Positions 6,229 to 13,239 of a DNA stretch of 27,907 nucleotides are shown here, in pieces. A program made the position numbers and the translations under genes. The stretch is from Phycisphaerales bacterium (lineage in GTDB: Bacteria > Planctomycetota > Phycisphaerae > Phycisphaerales > UBA1924), in NCBI GenBank assembly GCA_030680655.1, contig JAUXUZ010000496.1, positions 1-27,907 on the forward strand. The letters are read 5' to 3'. Under the pieces are notes generated by a model that was not told the DNA's origin, ran no database searches, and saw only the letters and a list, made by a program, of their open reading frames with translations. Each line of letters opens with the position of its first letter. Positions within the stretch are counted from its first letter, which is position 1.

Positions 6229-6536
6229 AGCCCCGCGGTGCGTTTCTTGCGCTGGGTTTGCAATCTGCTCGCAGGATGGTTACAGACTGTTCGCAACCTC
6301 TAGAGGGCAATAGGGGCAAACTGAGGCAGAATGCGAGCGAGAGGCTTGCACCAACCGGCGGAGCGCGGTAACGTGCAGTTCAGCATGTCCGTACGCGCTG
6401 GTGTGTGACCCGGGGTGGGGTTTGTTGCCCAGCGTGCCCAGGCAATTCCTTGATCCTTTGTGGATCGGCCGGTACAGGCCCGCTCGCGCGGGGCGGTAGC
6501 GGTTTGCACGGAAACTGCGCGAATGGAGAGAGACCC
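6229..6536 (+). other. Intergenic region and long leader of PEP-CTERM gene 3
   Basis: The spacer is 308 nt. I see no coding gene and no tRNA. It contains the palindrome CCTCTAGAGG (6297-6306) and a TTGCAC-N17-TAACGT promoter (6346-6374). Within the roughly 155-nt predicted leader is a GATCC-N5-GGATC inverted repeat (6452-6466). A ribosome binding site GGAGAGAG lies at 6525-6532. Confidence 0.6.
6346..6374 (+). promoter_or_regulatory. Sigma70-like promoter of PEP-CTERM gene 3
   Basis: TTGCAC (6346-6351), a 17-nt spacer and TAACGT (6369-6374). It has the same -35 and spacer as the promoter of PEP-CTERM gene 2. The predicted leader is about 155 nt, unusually long compared with the other two. 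Confidence 0.55.
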
Positions 6537-7175
6537 ATGATACACACGATGAAACTGTTCGCAGCGGCCGCGGCATGCGCCTTGGCAGGGACTGTGCAGG
6601 CGGGCATCAACTTCCCACCCCCGTGGGCGAACTGGGCCCAGCAGGGGGCCACCACGCACTGGTATTGGAACTTCAGCAACGGCCCGAACAACCCGCAGGG
6701 GCAGGGCGTGCCGGGTACTCCGCCCCCGCAGATCACCTTCACCGGCGGGGCAACGTGGGTGCAGCCAAACGCCACACAGCCCGGAGTGATCTGTATCCCC
6801 GGCGGAGGGTCGGTGGTTGTCTGTATTCCGAACTACGACAGTCCTATCCACCAGAAGTTCATCTGGGTGCAGACTGACTACTTCGGCGGGCCGGAGCCGG
6901 TCATCAGCGCAGGGTTCGGCCCGGCGGGCAGTGACGGCGGACCCTGGGGGCCGACGGTCACACCATCGCCGAGTCCAACGGGTGGTTTGATCTCTGGAGC
7001 CGGCTGGCAGCTGCCCTTCTGCCCTCCGGGTGAGTACATCACGATCAGCAATCCGAACCCCGGATCGGTCACGTACATCACGTGGCTCAACATCGACACG
7101 ATCTGCATCTCCACGCCAGGCTCGGCCGCGCTGCTGGGTGCCGGTTCGCTGCTGGCGTTGAGGCGCCGCAGGTGA
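6537..7175 (+). CDS. Secreted protein with PEP-CTERM-like sorting tail (3)
   Basis: This 212-residue secreted protein has unknown function. The signal peptide (MIHTMKLF, Ala-rich core, GTVQA) ends near residue 22. The mature part is rich in Pro, Gly, Trp and Asn (FPPPWANWAQQG, HWYWNFSNGPNNPQ) and carries several Cys (VICIPGG, VVCIPN, FCPPG, TICIS), unlike the two other PEP-CTERM-like proteins here, whose mature parts lack cysteine. The tail is STPGSAALLGAGSLLALRRR plus R. The ATG at 6537 is chosen for the GGAGAGAG Shine-Dalgarno 4-5 nt upstream; a second ATG four codons later is possible. A strong terminator follows at 7199. The three PEP-CTERM-like genes share promoter layout but not mature sequence. 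Confidence 0.85.
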   Translation: MIHTMKLFAAAAACALAGTVQAGINFPPPWANWAQQGATTHWYWNFSNGPNNPQGQGVPGTPPPQITFTGGATWVQPNATQPGVICIPGGGSVVVCIPNYDSPIHQKFIWVQTDYFGGPEPVISAGFGPAGSDGGPWGPTVTPSPSPTGGLISGAGWQLPFCPPGEYITISNPNPGSVTYITWLNIDTICISTPGSAALLGAGSLLALRRRR

Positions 7176-7198
7176 CCGGCGAAACACTCTGACGGTCC

Positions 7199-7231
7199 AA
7201 CGGCCCCGGCAATCGTCCGGGGCCGTTTTTT
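7199..7231 (+). terminator. Rho-independent terminator after PEP-CTERM gene 3
   Basis: A perfect 11-bp stem AACGGCCCCGG / CCGGGGCCGTT with a 7-nt loop is followed by a T run (7226-7231). Confidence 0.9.
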
Positions 7232-7273
7232 GATCGGGCCGTCGCGCATCGGGCCTGCCGGGGTGGCCCGCCT

Positions 7274-7303
7274 TTGCCCGCCCCGTTCGCTCACCCCTAG
7301 ACT
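7274..7303 (+). promoter_or_regulatory. Sigma70-like promoter of the aminopeptidase gene
   Basis: TTGCCC (7274-7279), an 18-nt spacer and TAGACT (7298-7303). It lies about 48 nt before the ATG and downstream of the preceding terminator. Confidence 0.6.
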
Positions 7304-7351
7304 CGGCCCCGGCGCACTCGGCAAATCACCGTTACTTCTGGAGCGATCACC

Positions 7352-8893
7352 ATGCTGGCATCTGTAGCACTCGTCGATAGCAAGGGCAAGAAGGGCAAGG
7401 CGGGCGGCGAGGTCGTCGTGGTCGGCATGTTCCAGGGAGAGAAGCCCGATGCGCACCTGCCCAAAGGCGCCGCGTTCTCAAGGGCCGTGGGCGCAAGCGC
7501 CGACCGACCCGAGTGCACGGGTGAGTCAGGGCGCATCGTCGAGGCGTTCACCGAGGGCGGGGCTCGCGTGATGGTCCTTGGCCTGGGCAAGAAGGACAAG
7601 TTCAAGCCGTCGAGTCTCCGCAGCGCGGGCGCGGCGGTGGCGCGGCGCATGGGGGTGATCAAGGGAGGGAAGGTGCGGTTCTCGATCGCTCCAGCGCTCG
7701 AGGCGGCGGGCGCGGGCAGCCCGGGGGACAAGCGGATGGCGGGGCGTTGCATCGGCGAGGCGTTCGGCCTGCTTTCGTGGGACAACCTGGGGTTCAAGGG
7801 CAAGGCGACGGCCCCCGACAAGCGCGAGCGGCACGCGGTTTCGCTCGCGTTTGACGACGCCTCGATGAACGAGGGTGCGAAGCTGGGCCTGGCGATCGGC
7901 GAGGCCGCGAACATCACGCGGACGCTGAGCGAGACGCCGCCGAACGTGGCGACGCCCGAGTTCATGGCGAAGGCGGCGCGGAAGCTGGCGAAGGAGTTCG
8001 GGCTCAAGTGCGAGGTGATCGAGGGGAAGGCGCTCGAGCGCGAGCGGCTGACGGGGCACATCAACGTCGGCAAGGCGAGCGAGAACAAGCCGTGCATGAT
8101 CCGCCTTGAGTACACGCCGAAGGGGGGAAAGGGAGGGAAGGGCGGCAAGGCGAAGAAGCAGAAGCCGCTGGTGCTGATCGGCAAGACGGTGACGTACGAC
8201 ACCGGCGGCCTGAGCCTGAAGGTGAACAACGGCATGGTGGGGATGAAGCGTGACAAGGACGGCGGGTGCGCGGTGCTGGGGGCGATGCGGCTGTGCGCCG
8301 CGGCGATCAAGCCGGGCTATCCGGTCGTCGCTTACCTGTGCGCAGCGGAGAACTCGATCAGCGACGAGGCTTACCGCCCCGATGACGTGCTGACCTACCG
8401 CAACGGCGTGACGGTCGAGGTGACCAACACCGACGCCGAGGGCCGTCTGGTTCTGGCCGACGCGCTCTGCTACACCTGCGACAAGGATGCGCCCGTGGGC
8501 ATCATCGAGCTCAGCACGCTCACCGGCGGTGTGATCACCGCGCTGGGCAGCACCTTCGCCGGGCTCTTCTGCGACGACGACGCCCTCCGCGCCCGCATGG
8601 AGGCCGCCAGTTCTTCCAGCGGTGAGCGGGTCTGGCGGTTGCCCACCGACCAGGAGTACCGCGACATGATGAAGAGCCCGGTCGCGGACATCCTCAACAG
8701 CAACCCAAACCGCAAGGCCCACGCCGGCCAGGGGGCCGCGTTCCTGAGCTACTTCGTCAAGGAGGGTGTTCCCTTCTGCCACCTCGACATCGCCGGCATG
8801 CACGTCAGCGACGGCGACAGCGGGATGTACGTGAAGGGGTCGAGCGGCTTTGGCGTTCGGATCCTTGCGGATGTGCTGCTGCAGGAGGCCTGA
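7352..8893 (+). CDS. pepA: Leucyl aminopeptidase (peptidase family M17)
   Basis: A cytosolic di-zinc/manganese aminopeptidase that removes N-terminal residues from peptides. The 513-residue product has a variable N-terminal domain and a catalytic C-terminal half. All expected ligands are visible by comparison with E. coli PepA: Lys278 and Asp283 in GKTVTYDTGG, Lys290, Asp301, and Asp361/Glu363 with catalytic Arg365 in the signature NTDAEGRLVLAD. The ATG at 7352 follows GGAG at an appropriate distance. A Gly/Lys-rich insertion (KGGKGGKGGKAKKQK, residues 257-271) sits just before the catalytic strand and probably forms an exposed basic loop. Some M17 proteins also bind DNA; nothing here shows that. 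It is a single gene with its own promoter. Confidence 0.95.
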   Translation: MLASVALVDSKGKKGKAGGEVVVVGMFQGEKPDAHLPKGAAFSRAVGASADRPECTGESGRIVEAFTEGGARVMVLGLGKKDKFKPSSLRSAGAAVARRMGVIKGGKVRFSIAPALEAAGAGSPGDKRMAGRCIGEAFGLLSWDNLGFKGKATAPDKRERHAVSLAFDDASMNEGAKLGLAIGEAANITRTLSETPPNVATPEFMAKAARKLAKEFGLKCEVIEGKALERERLTGHINVGKASENKPCMIRLEYTPKGGKGGKGGKAKKQKPLVLIGKTVTYDTGGLSLKVNNGMVGMKRDKDGGCAVLGAMRLCAAAIKPGYPVVAYLCAAENSISDEAYRPDDVLTYRNGVTVEVTNTDAEGRLVLADALCYTCDKDAPVGIIELSTLTGGVITALGSTFAGLFCDDDALRARMEAASSSSGERVWRLPTDQEYRDMMKSPVADILNSNPNRKAHAGQGAAFLSYFVKEGVPFCHLDIAGMHVSDGDSGMYVKGSSGFGVRILADVLLQEA

Positions 8894-8937
8894 GGCTCTT
8901 CGCACCACGGCGACCTGCGGTTGCGGCCGCTTGTGCG

Positions 8938-8943
8938 TACCCT
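8938..8943 (+). promoter_or_regulatory. Putative -10 (TACCCT) of the Cys-rich secreted protein gene
   Basis: TACCCT ends exactly 6 nt before the ATG at 8950, with no Shine-Dalgarno. Transcription would start at the A of the start codon. Confidence 0.45.
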
Positions 8944-8949
8944 TTGGCG

Positions 8950-9357
8950 ATGAAGCGGGTGATGGCCCTCATCCTGGTGTTTGCGATGGCCGTGCTGCCG
9001 GCGCTGGCTGCGCGTGCCTACCCGGTTCAGGCGTCGTCTCCGTCCGCTTGCTCCTGCGGGGAGGCTGAAGGGGGCTGCCCGCTGTGCTCGGAAGTCCGTC
9101 GCCAGAACGGGGCGTGCCCGTGCGCTCCGGCGCCGCAACGCCAGGGACCGTCGCAGACCGACCAGGACCGCGCTGCGCTCTCGGCGCAGGCGGCCGTGCT
9201 CCGCAATGTCGCCCGGGCGGTGCGGAACCGCGTCGTTCCTGAACTTCCCGTCTGGCTGGTCGAGTCGCTCCGCGCATCGCCTCGCGTGGGCGTGCCCGCG
9301 CGTGCGGTGGGTTCGGGGCCGCCGCTGCGCTCGGCCTTGTGCGTCTGGACAACCTAG
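8950..9357 (+). CDS. Small secreted Cys-rich protein, possible metal binder
   Basis: The product is 135 residues. A signal peptide (MKRVMALILVFAMAVLPALA, then ARA) is followed by a cysteine cluster CSCGEAEGGCPLC, then CPC, giving C-x-C, C-x2-C and C-x-C pairs within about 30 residues. After an Arg/Ala-rich helical region comes a Pro-rich C-terminus with one more Cys. The ATG at 8950 is preferred to the in-frame TTG at 8944 because of the TACCCT hexamer. The gene precedes a metal-binding HMA lipoprotein and an outer-membrane barrel on the same strand, which suggests a metal-related role. I do not recognise a definite family. There is some likeness in layout to DUF2946-type secreted Cys proteins, but I cannot confirm it. 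Confidence 0.65.
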   Translation: MKRVMALILVFAMAVLPALAARAYPVQASSPSACSCGEAEGGCPLCSEVRRQNGACPCAPAPQRQGPSQTDQDRAALSAQAAVLRNVARAVRNRVVPELPVWLVESLRASPRVGVPARAVGSGPPLRSALCVWTT

Positions 9358-9408
9358 CGGTTTGCGGGCTGCTGCAACGTGTCCATTCTTCTTTTTTCCG
9401 ACACCCCC

Positions 9409-9425
9409 GGTGCGCTGTGCGCACC
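9409..9425. promoter_or_regulatory. 17-nt palindrome upstream of the HMA lipoprotein gene
   Basis: GGTGCGC-TGT-GCGCACC is a perfect 7-bp inverted repeat with a 3-nt centre, 43 nt before the ATG at 9469. No T run follows, so it is better read as a possible operator or leader hairpin than a terminator. Confidence 0.4.
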
Positions 9426-9468
9426 CTGCCTGACGTGTGCGAACGCCGCTCGCGTCGAAAGGTCACCC

Positions 9469-9894
9469 ATGCACTCGACTCGCATTACGAAACTCCTTGT
9501 GCTGCTCCCCCTCTCCGCACTGCTGGCCGGCTGTGCCGGGAGCGGTGGAGCGACGACGTCCAGCGCGGCAAACGCCGACCAGCCGGCAGCGCCCGGTGCC
9601 GCGGTTACGGCCGCGCACACGGTGTCCGCTGCGGACACAGTGCGGCTCTCCGACACCGCGCCGCTCCAGAGCGACCGCGTCCGGCTCTACGTCAACGGCA
9701 TGGGTTGCCCCCTGTGCGTCACAAACGTTGACAAGCAACTCGGCCGCATCTCCGGCGTGCGCTCTGCAACGGTGAACCTGGGCACCGGCACGGTTGATGT
9801 CGAGCTCTATTCGAAGAACCGCCCCTCGCCGGCGCAGCTCAACAAAGCGCTCAGCGGCGATGTGACGCTGGTCAAAGTGGAGGAGCTCAAGTGA
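9469..9894 (+). CDS. Lipoprotein with heavy-metal-associated (HMA) domain
   Basis: The product is 141 residues. It has a lipoprotein signal peptide with lipobox LAGC (Cys22), then an Ala/Ser/Thr linker to about residue 68. An HMA-type ferredoxin-like fold follows: YVNGMGCPLCVTNVDKQL with the metal-binding G-M-x-C-x-x-C (Cys80, Cys83), then GVRSATVNLGTGTVDVEL. HMA domains bind Cu(I) or related soft metals, and are usually in cytosolic chaperones or P-type ATPases; here the domain would face the periplasm on a lipid anchor. The ATG at 9469 was chosen because it starts the signal peptide directly and AAAGG lies just upstream. The stop overlaps the next gene by 4 nt (GTGA), so the two are translationally coupled. 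Confidence 0.88.
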   Translation: MHSTRITKLLVLLPLSALLAGCAGSGGATTSSAANADQPAAPGAAVTAAHTVSAADTVRLSDTAPLQSDRVRLYVNGMGCPLCVTNVDKQLGRISGVRSATVNLGTGTVDVELYSKNRPSPAQLNKALSGDVTLVKVEELK

Positions 9895-10715
9895 ACCGCT
9901 CGGCTTTGACGGTTGCCGTTGCGGGCCTTCTGACCCACGGCGCGCTCGCGCAAGAAGCGATGACGACCCAGGCCGCGACGATGCCCACGGCGGGCGCGGC
10001 GATCCTGCGCCAGAGCATTTTCCTCTACGACCTGGGGAGCAACCCGCTCACCGGCGATTTAGGGAGGCGCATGTTCGTCTCCGACACCTCGCTCCAACTG
10101 GGTCTGGACGCGGGGTGGTCGCTGCTGATTGACGCCCAGGCCGAGCACGTGCGCACGGAGACCCCGACGGGGATCGACTCCGACGACGCGTTCTCATCGA
10201 TCGACATCACCGCCAAGTATCGGTTCTACATGAACAACCGGGGCGGCATCGACACAGAGCGGGCGGCGTTGCTGATGGGCCTGCGCATCGACACGGAGGA
10301 CAGCGTCAACGCCGATCCGCACATCGGGGTCGTCTACACGCGCGTCGCCGGCAGGCACGGCATCAACGCCGAGCTCACGTACACCTACTCGACCGGCGAC
10401 GAGCACGACACGCTCAGCAACGCCCTCGGTGGCGAGGGCGCCGCCGACTCGATCAATTACAACCTGGCGTACGTCTACCGGGTCTTGCCCGCGGCGTTCA
10501 CGGCCGAATCCACCGGCGCCTGGTACGTCACGGCCGAGTTGCTCGGGCTGTACGAGACCAACGGCGACAACGAGATTCGCTACGCCCCCGGGTTGATGTT
10601 CGAGGGGCGGAGCCTCGCGCTGGAGGTTCAGGTGCAGCTCCCCCTTGTGGCGGACCTTGAAGAGCGGCCCGAGTTGAAGTGGGCCGTTGGGGTCGGGCTG
10701 CGGTGGCTGTTTTAA
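9891..10715 (+). CDS. Outer-membrane beta-barrel protein
   Basis: The 274-residue product has a signal peptide (MNRSALTVAVAGLLTHGALA) and then alternating amphipathic strands (SLQLGLDAGWSLLIDAQAEH, IDITAKYRFYMNN, GINAELTYTYSTGD, SINYNLAYVYRVL). It ends in the aromatic WLF typical of the last strand of outer-membrane barrels recognised by the Bam machinery. It resembles the broad transporter-like barrel families often found beside metal resistance genes. GTG at 9891 follows a strong GGAGGAG 5 nt upstream and overlaps the stop of the HMA lipoprotein gene. The pairing suggests that the lipoprotein and barrel act together at the outer membrane. Direction of transport and metal are not shown by the sequence. 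Confidence 0.8.
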   Translation: MNRSALTVAVAGLLTHGALAQEAMTTQAATMPTAGAAILRQSIFLYDLGSNPLTGDLGRRMFVSDTSLQLGLDAGWSLLIDAQAEHVRTETPTGIDSDDAFSSIDITAKYRFYMNNRGGIDTERAALLMGLRIDTEDSVNADPHIGVVYTRVAGRHGINAELTYTYSTGDEHDTLSNALGGEGAADSINYNLAYVYRVLPAAFTAESTGAWYVTAELLGLYETNGDNEIRYAPGLMFEGRSLALEVQVQLPLVADLEERPELKWAVGVGLRWLF

Positions 10716-10726
10716 TCCGCGACGGT

Positions 10727-10751
10727 CCGATGGAACCGAGTCGCCCATCGG
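10727..10751. terminator. Weak hairpin between convergent genes
   Basis: CCGATGG and CCATCGG form a 7-bp stem with an 11-nt loop in the 45-nt spacer between the barrel gene and the M16 gene. No T run is present on either side, so termination is uncertain. Confidence 0.3.
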
Positions 10752-10760
10752 GCACGCCGG

Positions 10761-12002
10761 CTAGGCCTTCAAGGGCGCGGGCCCGACCGTGACGATCGTG
10801 ACGGGGCCCATCGTGCGGCGGCGCGCGTAGCCGTTGAGTGCCTCGAGCGTGACCGACGCGGTCTCCGAAACGAGCTCGTCGAGCGATCGAGCGCGGTCGA
10901 GCCGGTGCCAGTCGCTGGCGAGCGTGGCCGCGCGCGAGCGTGTGGACTCACCCGACGACACCAGCCTGGCGCGGTACCCGATCTGGGCGCGTGCGAGCTC
11001 GTCGGCTTGGATGCACGCGTGGTCGCCGCAGGCGCCGCGGAGCTGATCGAGCATGACGTCCAGCGACAGCTGCGCCTTCTCAGGCGTGGTACCGACGTAC
11101 CCGACGACGCGCCCGTACAGCCTGTCGGAGGAGTATGAGGCGGAGACGCTGTAACAGAGAGCGCGCTTCTCGCGCACCTCGGTGAAGAGGCGGGCGCTGG
11201 TCCCGCCGCTGAGAACGGCGTTGTGCATGCGTTCAAGGGGCGCGTCGGGTGAGGATTCGGCGGGCGCCTCGTGCGCCAGGAAGATGTGCGTCTGGTTGCT
11301 CTCGTCGGGCTCGTGGAAGTACGTGCCGCGCGTCGGCGACGACCCGAGCGTGATCGATGGTGCGGTGCCTGACCAGTCGCCCAGCAACCGGTTGAGCGTT
11401 GTGGTGATCGAGGCGGCGTCCACATCGCCGGCGATGGCCAGGATCGACCCGCGGGGGCGGCACTGCCGCTCCCACGCGCGAACGACGTCCGCGTGGGTGA
11501 CGGCGGCGAGCCCCTCCTCGGTGCCCAGCACCGACCGATTGACCGGCGGTGCAGCGTGGCGGCTCGTCAACAGCACGCCGGCTCGCTCCTGCGGGTTGTC
11601 GGCCAGACCGGCCAGCGACTGCTGCGAGAGCTTGCGCGAAGGCTCAAGCGCTGCGGTGTCAAAGCGCGGCTGGCGCACCATCTGCACGAGCATCGGCAAG
11701 CACGCGTCGGCGTTGGCGCCGACGAACGTGGCGTTCAGACGGACGTACTGGGTTCCGACCTCGGTGGCCCTGAGGATGCCGAGGCGGTCGAGCTCGTCGG
11801 CCTGCTCCCGGCTTGAGAGTGTGCCGCAACCTCTCATGAGCATCTCGGCGATGATGGCGCAGAGCCCGGTGCGGTCGGCCGGGTCGTGGGCGGCACCGGC
11901 GGGCACAAGCCACTGCAGGCTGGCGGAGGCGACCCCGGGAATGCGCTCAACGATCAGGGGCATTCCGCAGTCGAGCGTGGTGCTGAAGATGGGGGAAGGC
12001 AT
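10761..12002 (-). CDS. M16 (insulinase/pitrilysin) family protein lacking the zinc motif
   Basis: The product is 413 residues with the two-lobed M16B layout. The N-terminal lobe should carry the inverted zinc motif H-x-x-E-H in the context G-L-x-H-x-x-E-H-M-L. Here that segment reads GLCAIIAEMLMRG (residues 46-58), so all three catalytic and ligand positions are replaced (Ala49, Ala52, Glu53). The C-terminal lobe keeps the substrate-gripping R/Y segment VREKRALCYSVSA (Arg277, Tyr284). This is the pattern of the non-catalytic partner in two-subunit M16B enzymes, which works with an H-x-x-E-H subunit encoded elsewhere. No signal peptide is seen. The ATG at 12002 lies about 38 nt from a TATCCT hexamer. 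The gene is divergent from the TPR-alphaCTD gene. Confidence 0.87.
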   Translation of the reverse strand: MPSPIFSTTLDCGMPLIVERIPGVASASLQWLVPAGAAHDPADRTGLCAIIAEMLMRGCGTLSSREQADELDRLGILRATEVGTQYVRLNATFVGANADACLPMLVQMVRQPRFDTAALEPSRKLSQQSLAGLADNPQERAGVLLTSRHAAPPVNRSVLGTEEGLAAVTHADVVRAWERQCRPRGSILAIAGDVDAASITTTLNRLLGDWSGTAPSITLGSSPTRGTYFHEPDESNQTHIFLAHEAPAESSPDAPLERMHNAVLSGGTSARLFTEVREKRALCYSVSASYSSDRLYGRVVGYVGTTPEKAQLSLDVMLDQLRGACGDHACIQADELARAQIGYRARLVSSGESTRSRAATLASDWHRLDRARSLDELVSETASVTLEALNGYARRRTMGPVTIVTVGPAPLKA

Positions 12003-12040
12003 GTTGGGCGCGGCTCCGAACGTCCAGGTTCTGTTCGGTC

Positions 12041-12046
12041 AGGATA
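12041..12046 (-). promoter_or_regulatory. Putative -10 (TATCCT) of the M16 gene
   Basis: TATCCT on the minus strand, 38 nt before the ATG. No matching -35 is found. It lies in the 209-nt divergent spacer (12003-12211), which also holds the promoter of the plus-strand gene. Confidence 0.35.
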
Positions 12047-12101
12047 CGGTGCCTGGGGCCGGAAGTGGCCGGCTGGACGCAAAGTGGCCCCGCGGAAGGG
12101 C

Positions 12102-12130
12102 TTTCCCGGTCGGGGGTCGCCTCCTATGAT
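12102..12130 (+). promoter_or_regulatory. Sigma70-like promoter of the TPR-alphaCTD gene
   Basis: TTTCCC (12102-12107), a 17-nt spacer and TATGAT (12125-12130). The -10 is the best match to consensus in the window. The leader would be about 75 nt and contains GGAGAG before the ATG. Confidence 0.55.
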
Positions 12131-12211
12131 CTTGACCGGCCTTTCGGCGCGCCACCGCGGACGTGCCCGGGGGGCAAGGTCTACTCGCGGCGAACCACAA
12201 CGGAGAGTTTC

Positions 12212-13147
12212 ATGGGCAACCCAATGGACATGGTCATCGGTTCAAGCGAGGTCCAGCGCGACGCGGCTGTTGCGTCGGCTGAGTTCGCAAAGGCGGAGAA
12301 GGCCGAGGCCGCGGGCGATCACGCCACCGCCCTTGTGCACCTGCGCAAGGCCGGGGCGGCCGACCCGACCGACGCCCGCATCATGTTCAAGCTCGGCTTC
12401 ATGCTCGACCTCTCGGGCGAAGAAGACGAGGCGATCGATTGCTACGAGATGGCGATCGAGCGCCCGCCCGCACCGATCAACGCGCTGCTGAACCTCGCGG
12501 TGCTCTACGAGGACCGGGGCGACTGGGCCCGGGCCGAGCGGTGCCTCAAGCAGGTGCTGGAGACCAACCCCAACCACCCCCGTGCGCGCTTGTACATGCA
12601 GGACGTCAACGCCAGCAAGACGATGGAGATGGAAGACGACCACGAGCGCGACCGCTTCAAGCGCAGCGCGCTGCTGGACACGCCCGTCACCGACTTCGAG
12701 CTGACCGTCCGGGCCCGCACGTGCCTGAAGAAGATGAACATCCGCACCCTCGGCGACCTGGTCCGCACGACCGAGGCCGAGCTGCTCAGCTACAAGAACT
12801 TCGGCGACCAGAGCCTCGTTGAGATCAAGACCATGCTCGCGGCCAAGGGCCTGCGTCTGGGTCAGGGTCGCGAGGATGCGCACCGCGCCGCCCGCCGCCA
12901 GATGCTCGAGAGCCTCAAGGGCTCGGGCCAGGAGGCCGTGCTCACCAAGGCGGTGGCCGAGCTCAACCTGTCGGTCCGTGCCCGCCGTGCCCTGCAGTTG
13001 CTCAACATCCAGAGTCTGGGCGACCTCGTTACCCACACCGAGGCCGAGCTGCTCGGTATCAAGAACTTCGGCGCGACGAGCCTCGTTGAGGTGAAGGCCA
13101 AGCTTGCCGAGTACGGCCTGAGCCTCCGCCAGATCGACAGCGAGTAA
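12212..13147 (+). CDS. TPR protein with two RNA-polymerase alpha-CTD-like domains
   Basis: The product is 311 residues and cytosolic. Residues about 22-125 form TPR helices (for example AEKAEAAGDHATALVHLRKA and LLNLAVLYEDRGDWARAERC). Two helix-hairpin-helix domains follow, homologous to the alpha-subunit C-terminal domain: about 157-217 (DFELTVRARTCLKKMNIRTL, then FGDQSLVEIK) and 248-307 (ELNLSVRARRALQLLNIQSL, then FGATSLVEVK). Relative to E. coli alpha, the Arg265 position is kept in both (Arg167, Arg256). Asn268 is replaced by Thr or Arg, and Lys298 by Gln or Thr, so classical UP-element contact is doubtful. The N-terminal assembly domain of RpoA is absent. The ATG follows GGAGAG and the gene has its own promoter and terminator. 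A link to RNA polymerase or DNA is inference. Confidence 0.9.
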   Translation: MGNPMDMVIGSSEVQRDAAVASAEFAKAEKAEAAGDHATALVHLRKAGAADPTDARIMFKLGFMLDLSGEEDEAIDCYEMAIERPPAPINALLNLAVLYEDRGDWARAERCLKQVLETNPNHPRARLYMQDVNASKTMEMEDDHERDRFKRSALLDTPVTDFELTVRARTCLKKMNIRTLGDLVRTTEAELLSYKNFGDQSLVEIKTMLAAKGLRLGQGREDAHRAARRQMLESLKGSGQEAVLTKAVAELNLSVRARRALQLLNIQSLGDLVTHTEAELLGIKNFGATSLVEVKAKLAEYGLSLRQIDSE

Positions 13148-13174
13148 GCCGCAGCATACCGATTGCCCTCCACG

Positions 13175-13200
13175 GGCCCCGCCTATGGCGGGGCCTTTTT
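13175..13200 (+). terminator. Rho-independent terminator after the TPR-alphaCTD gene
   Basis: A perfect 9-bp stem GGCCCCGCC / GGCGGGGCC with a 3-nt loop is followed by TTTTT. Confidence 0.9.
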
Positions 13201-13227
13201 CATGGGTTCTCTGTCCGCTCTTTCGTG

Positions 13228-13233
13228 TATGCT
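13228..13233 (+). promoter_or_regulatory. Putative -10 (TATGCT) of the small lipoprotein gene
   Basis: TATGCT ends exactly 6 nt before the ATG at 13240, and no Shine-Dalgarno is present. A leaderless transcript is predicted. Confidence 0.5.
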
Positions 13234-13239
13234 CTTGCC

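Noticed and set aside
6229..6536. c-di-GMP or other known riboswitch in the long leader of PEP-CTERM gene 3
   Set aside because: I could not find the conserved core sequences of riboswitch classes I know; a covariance-model search would decide.
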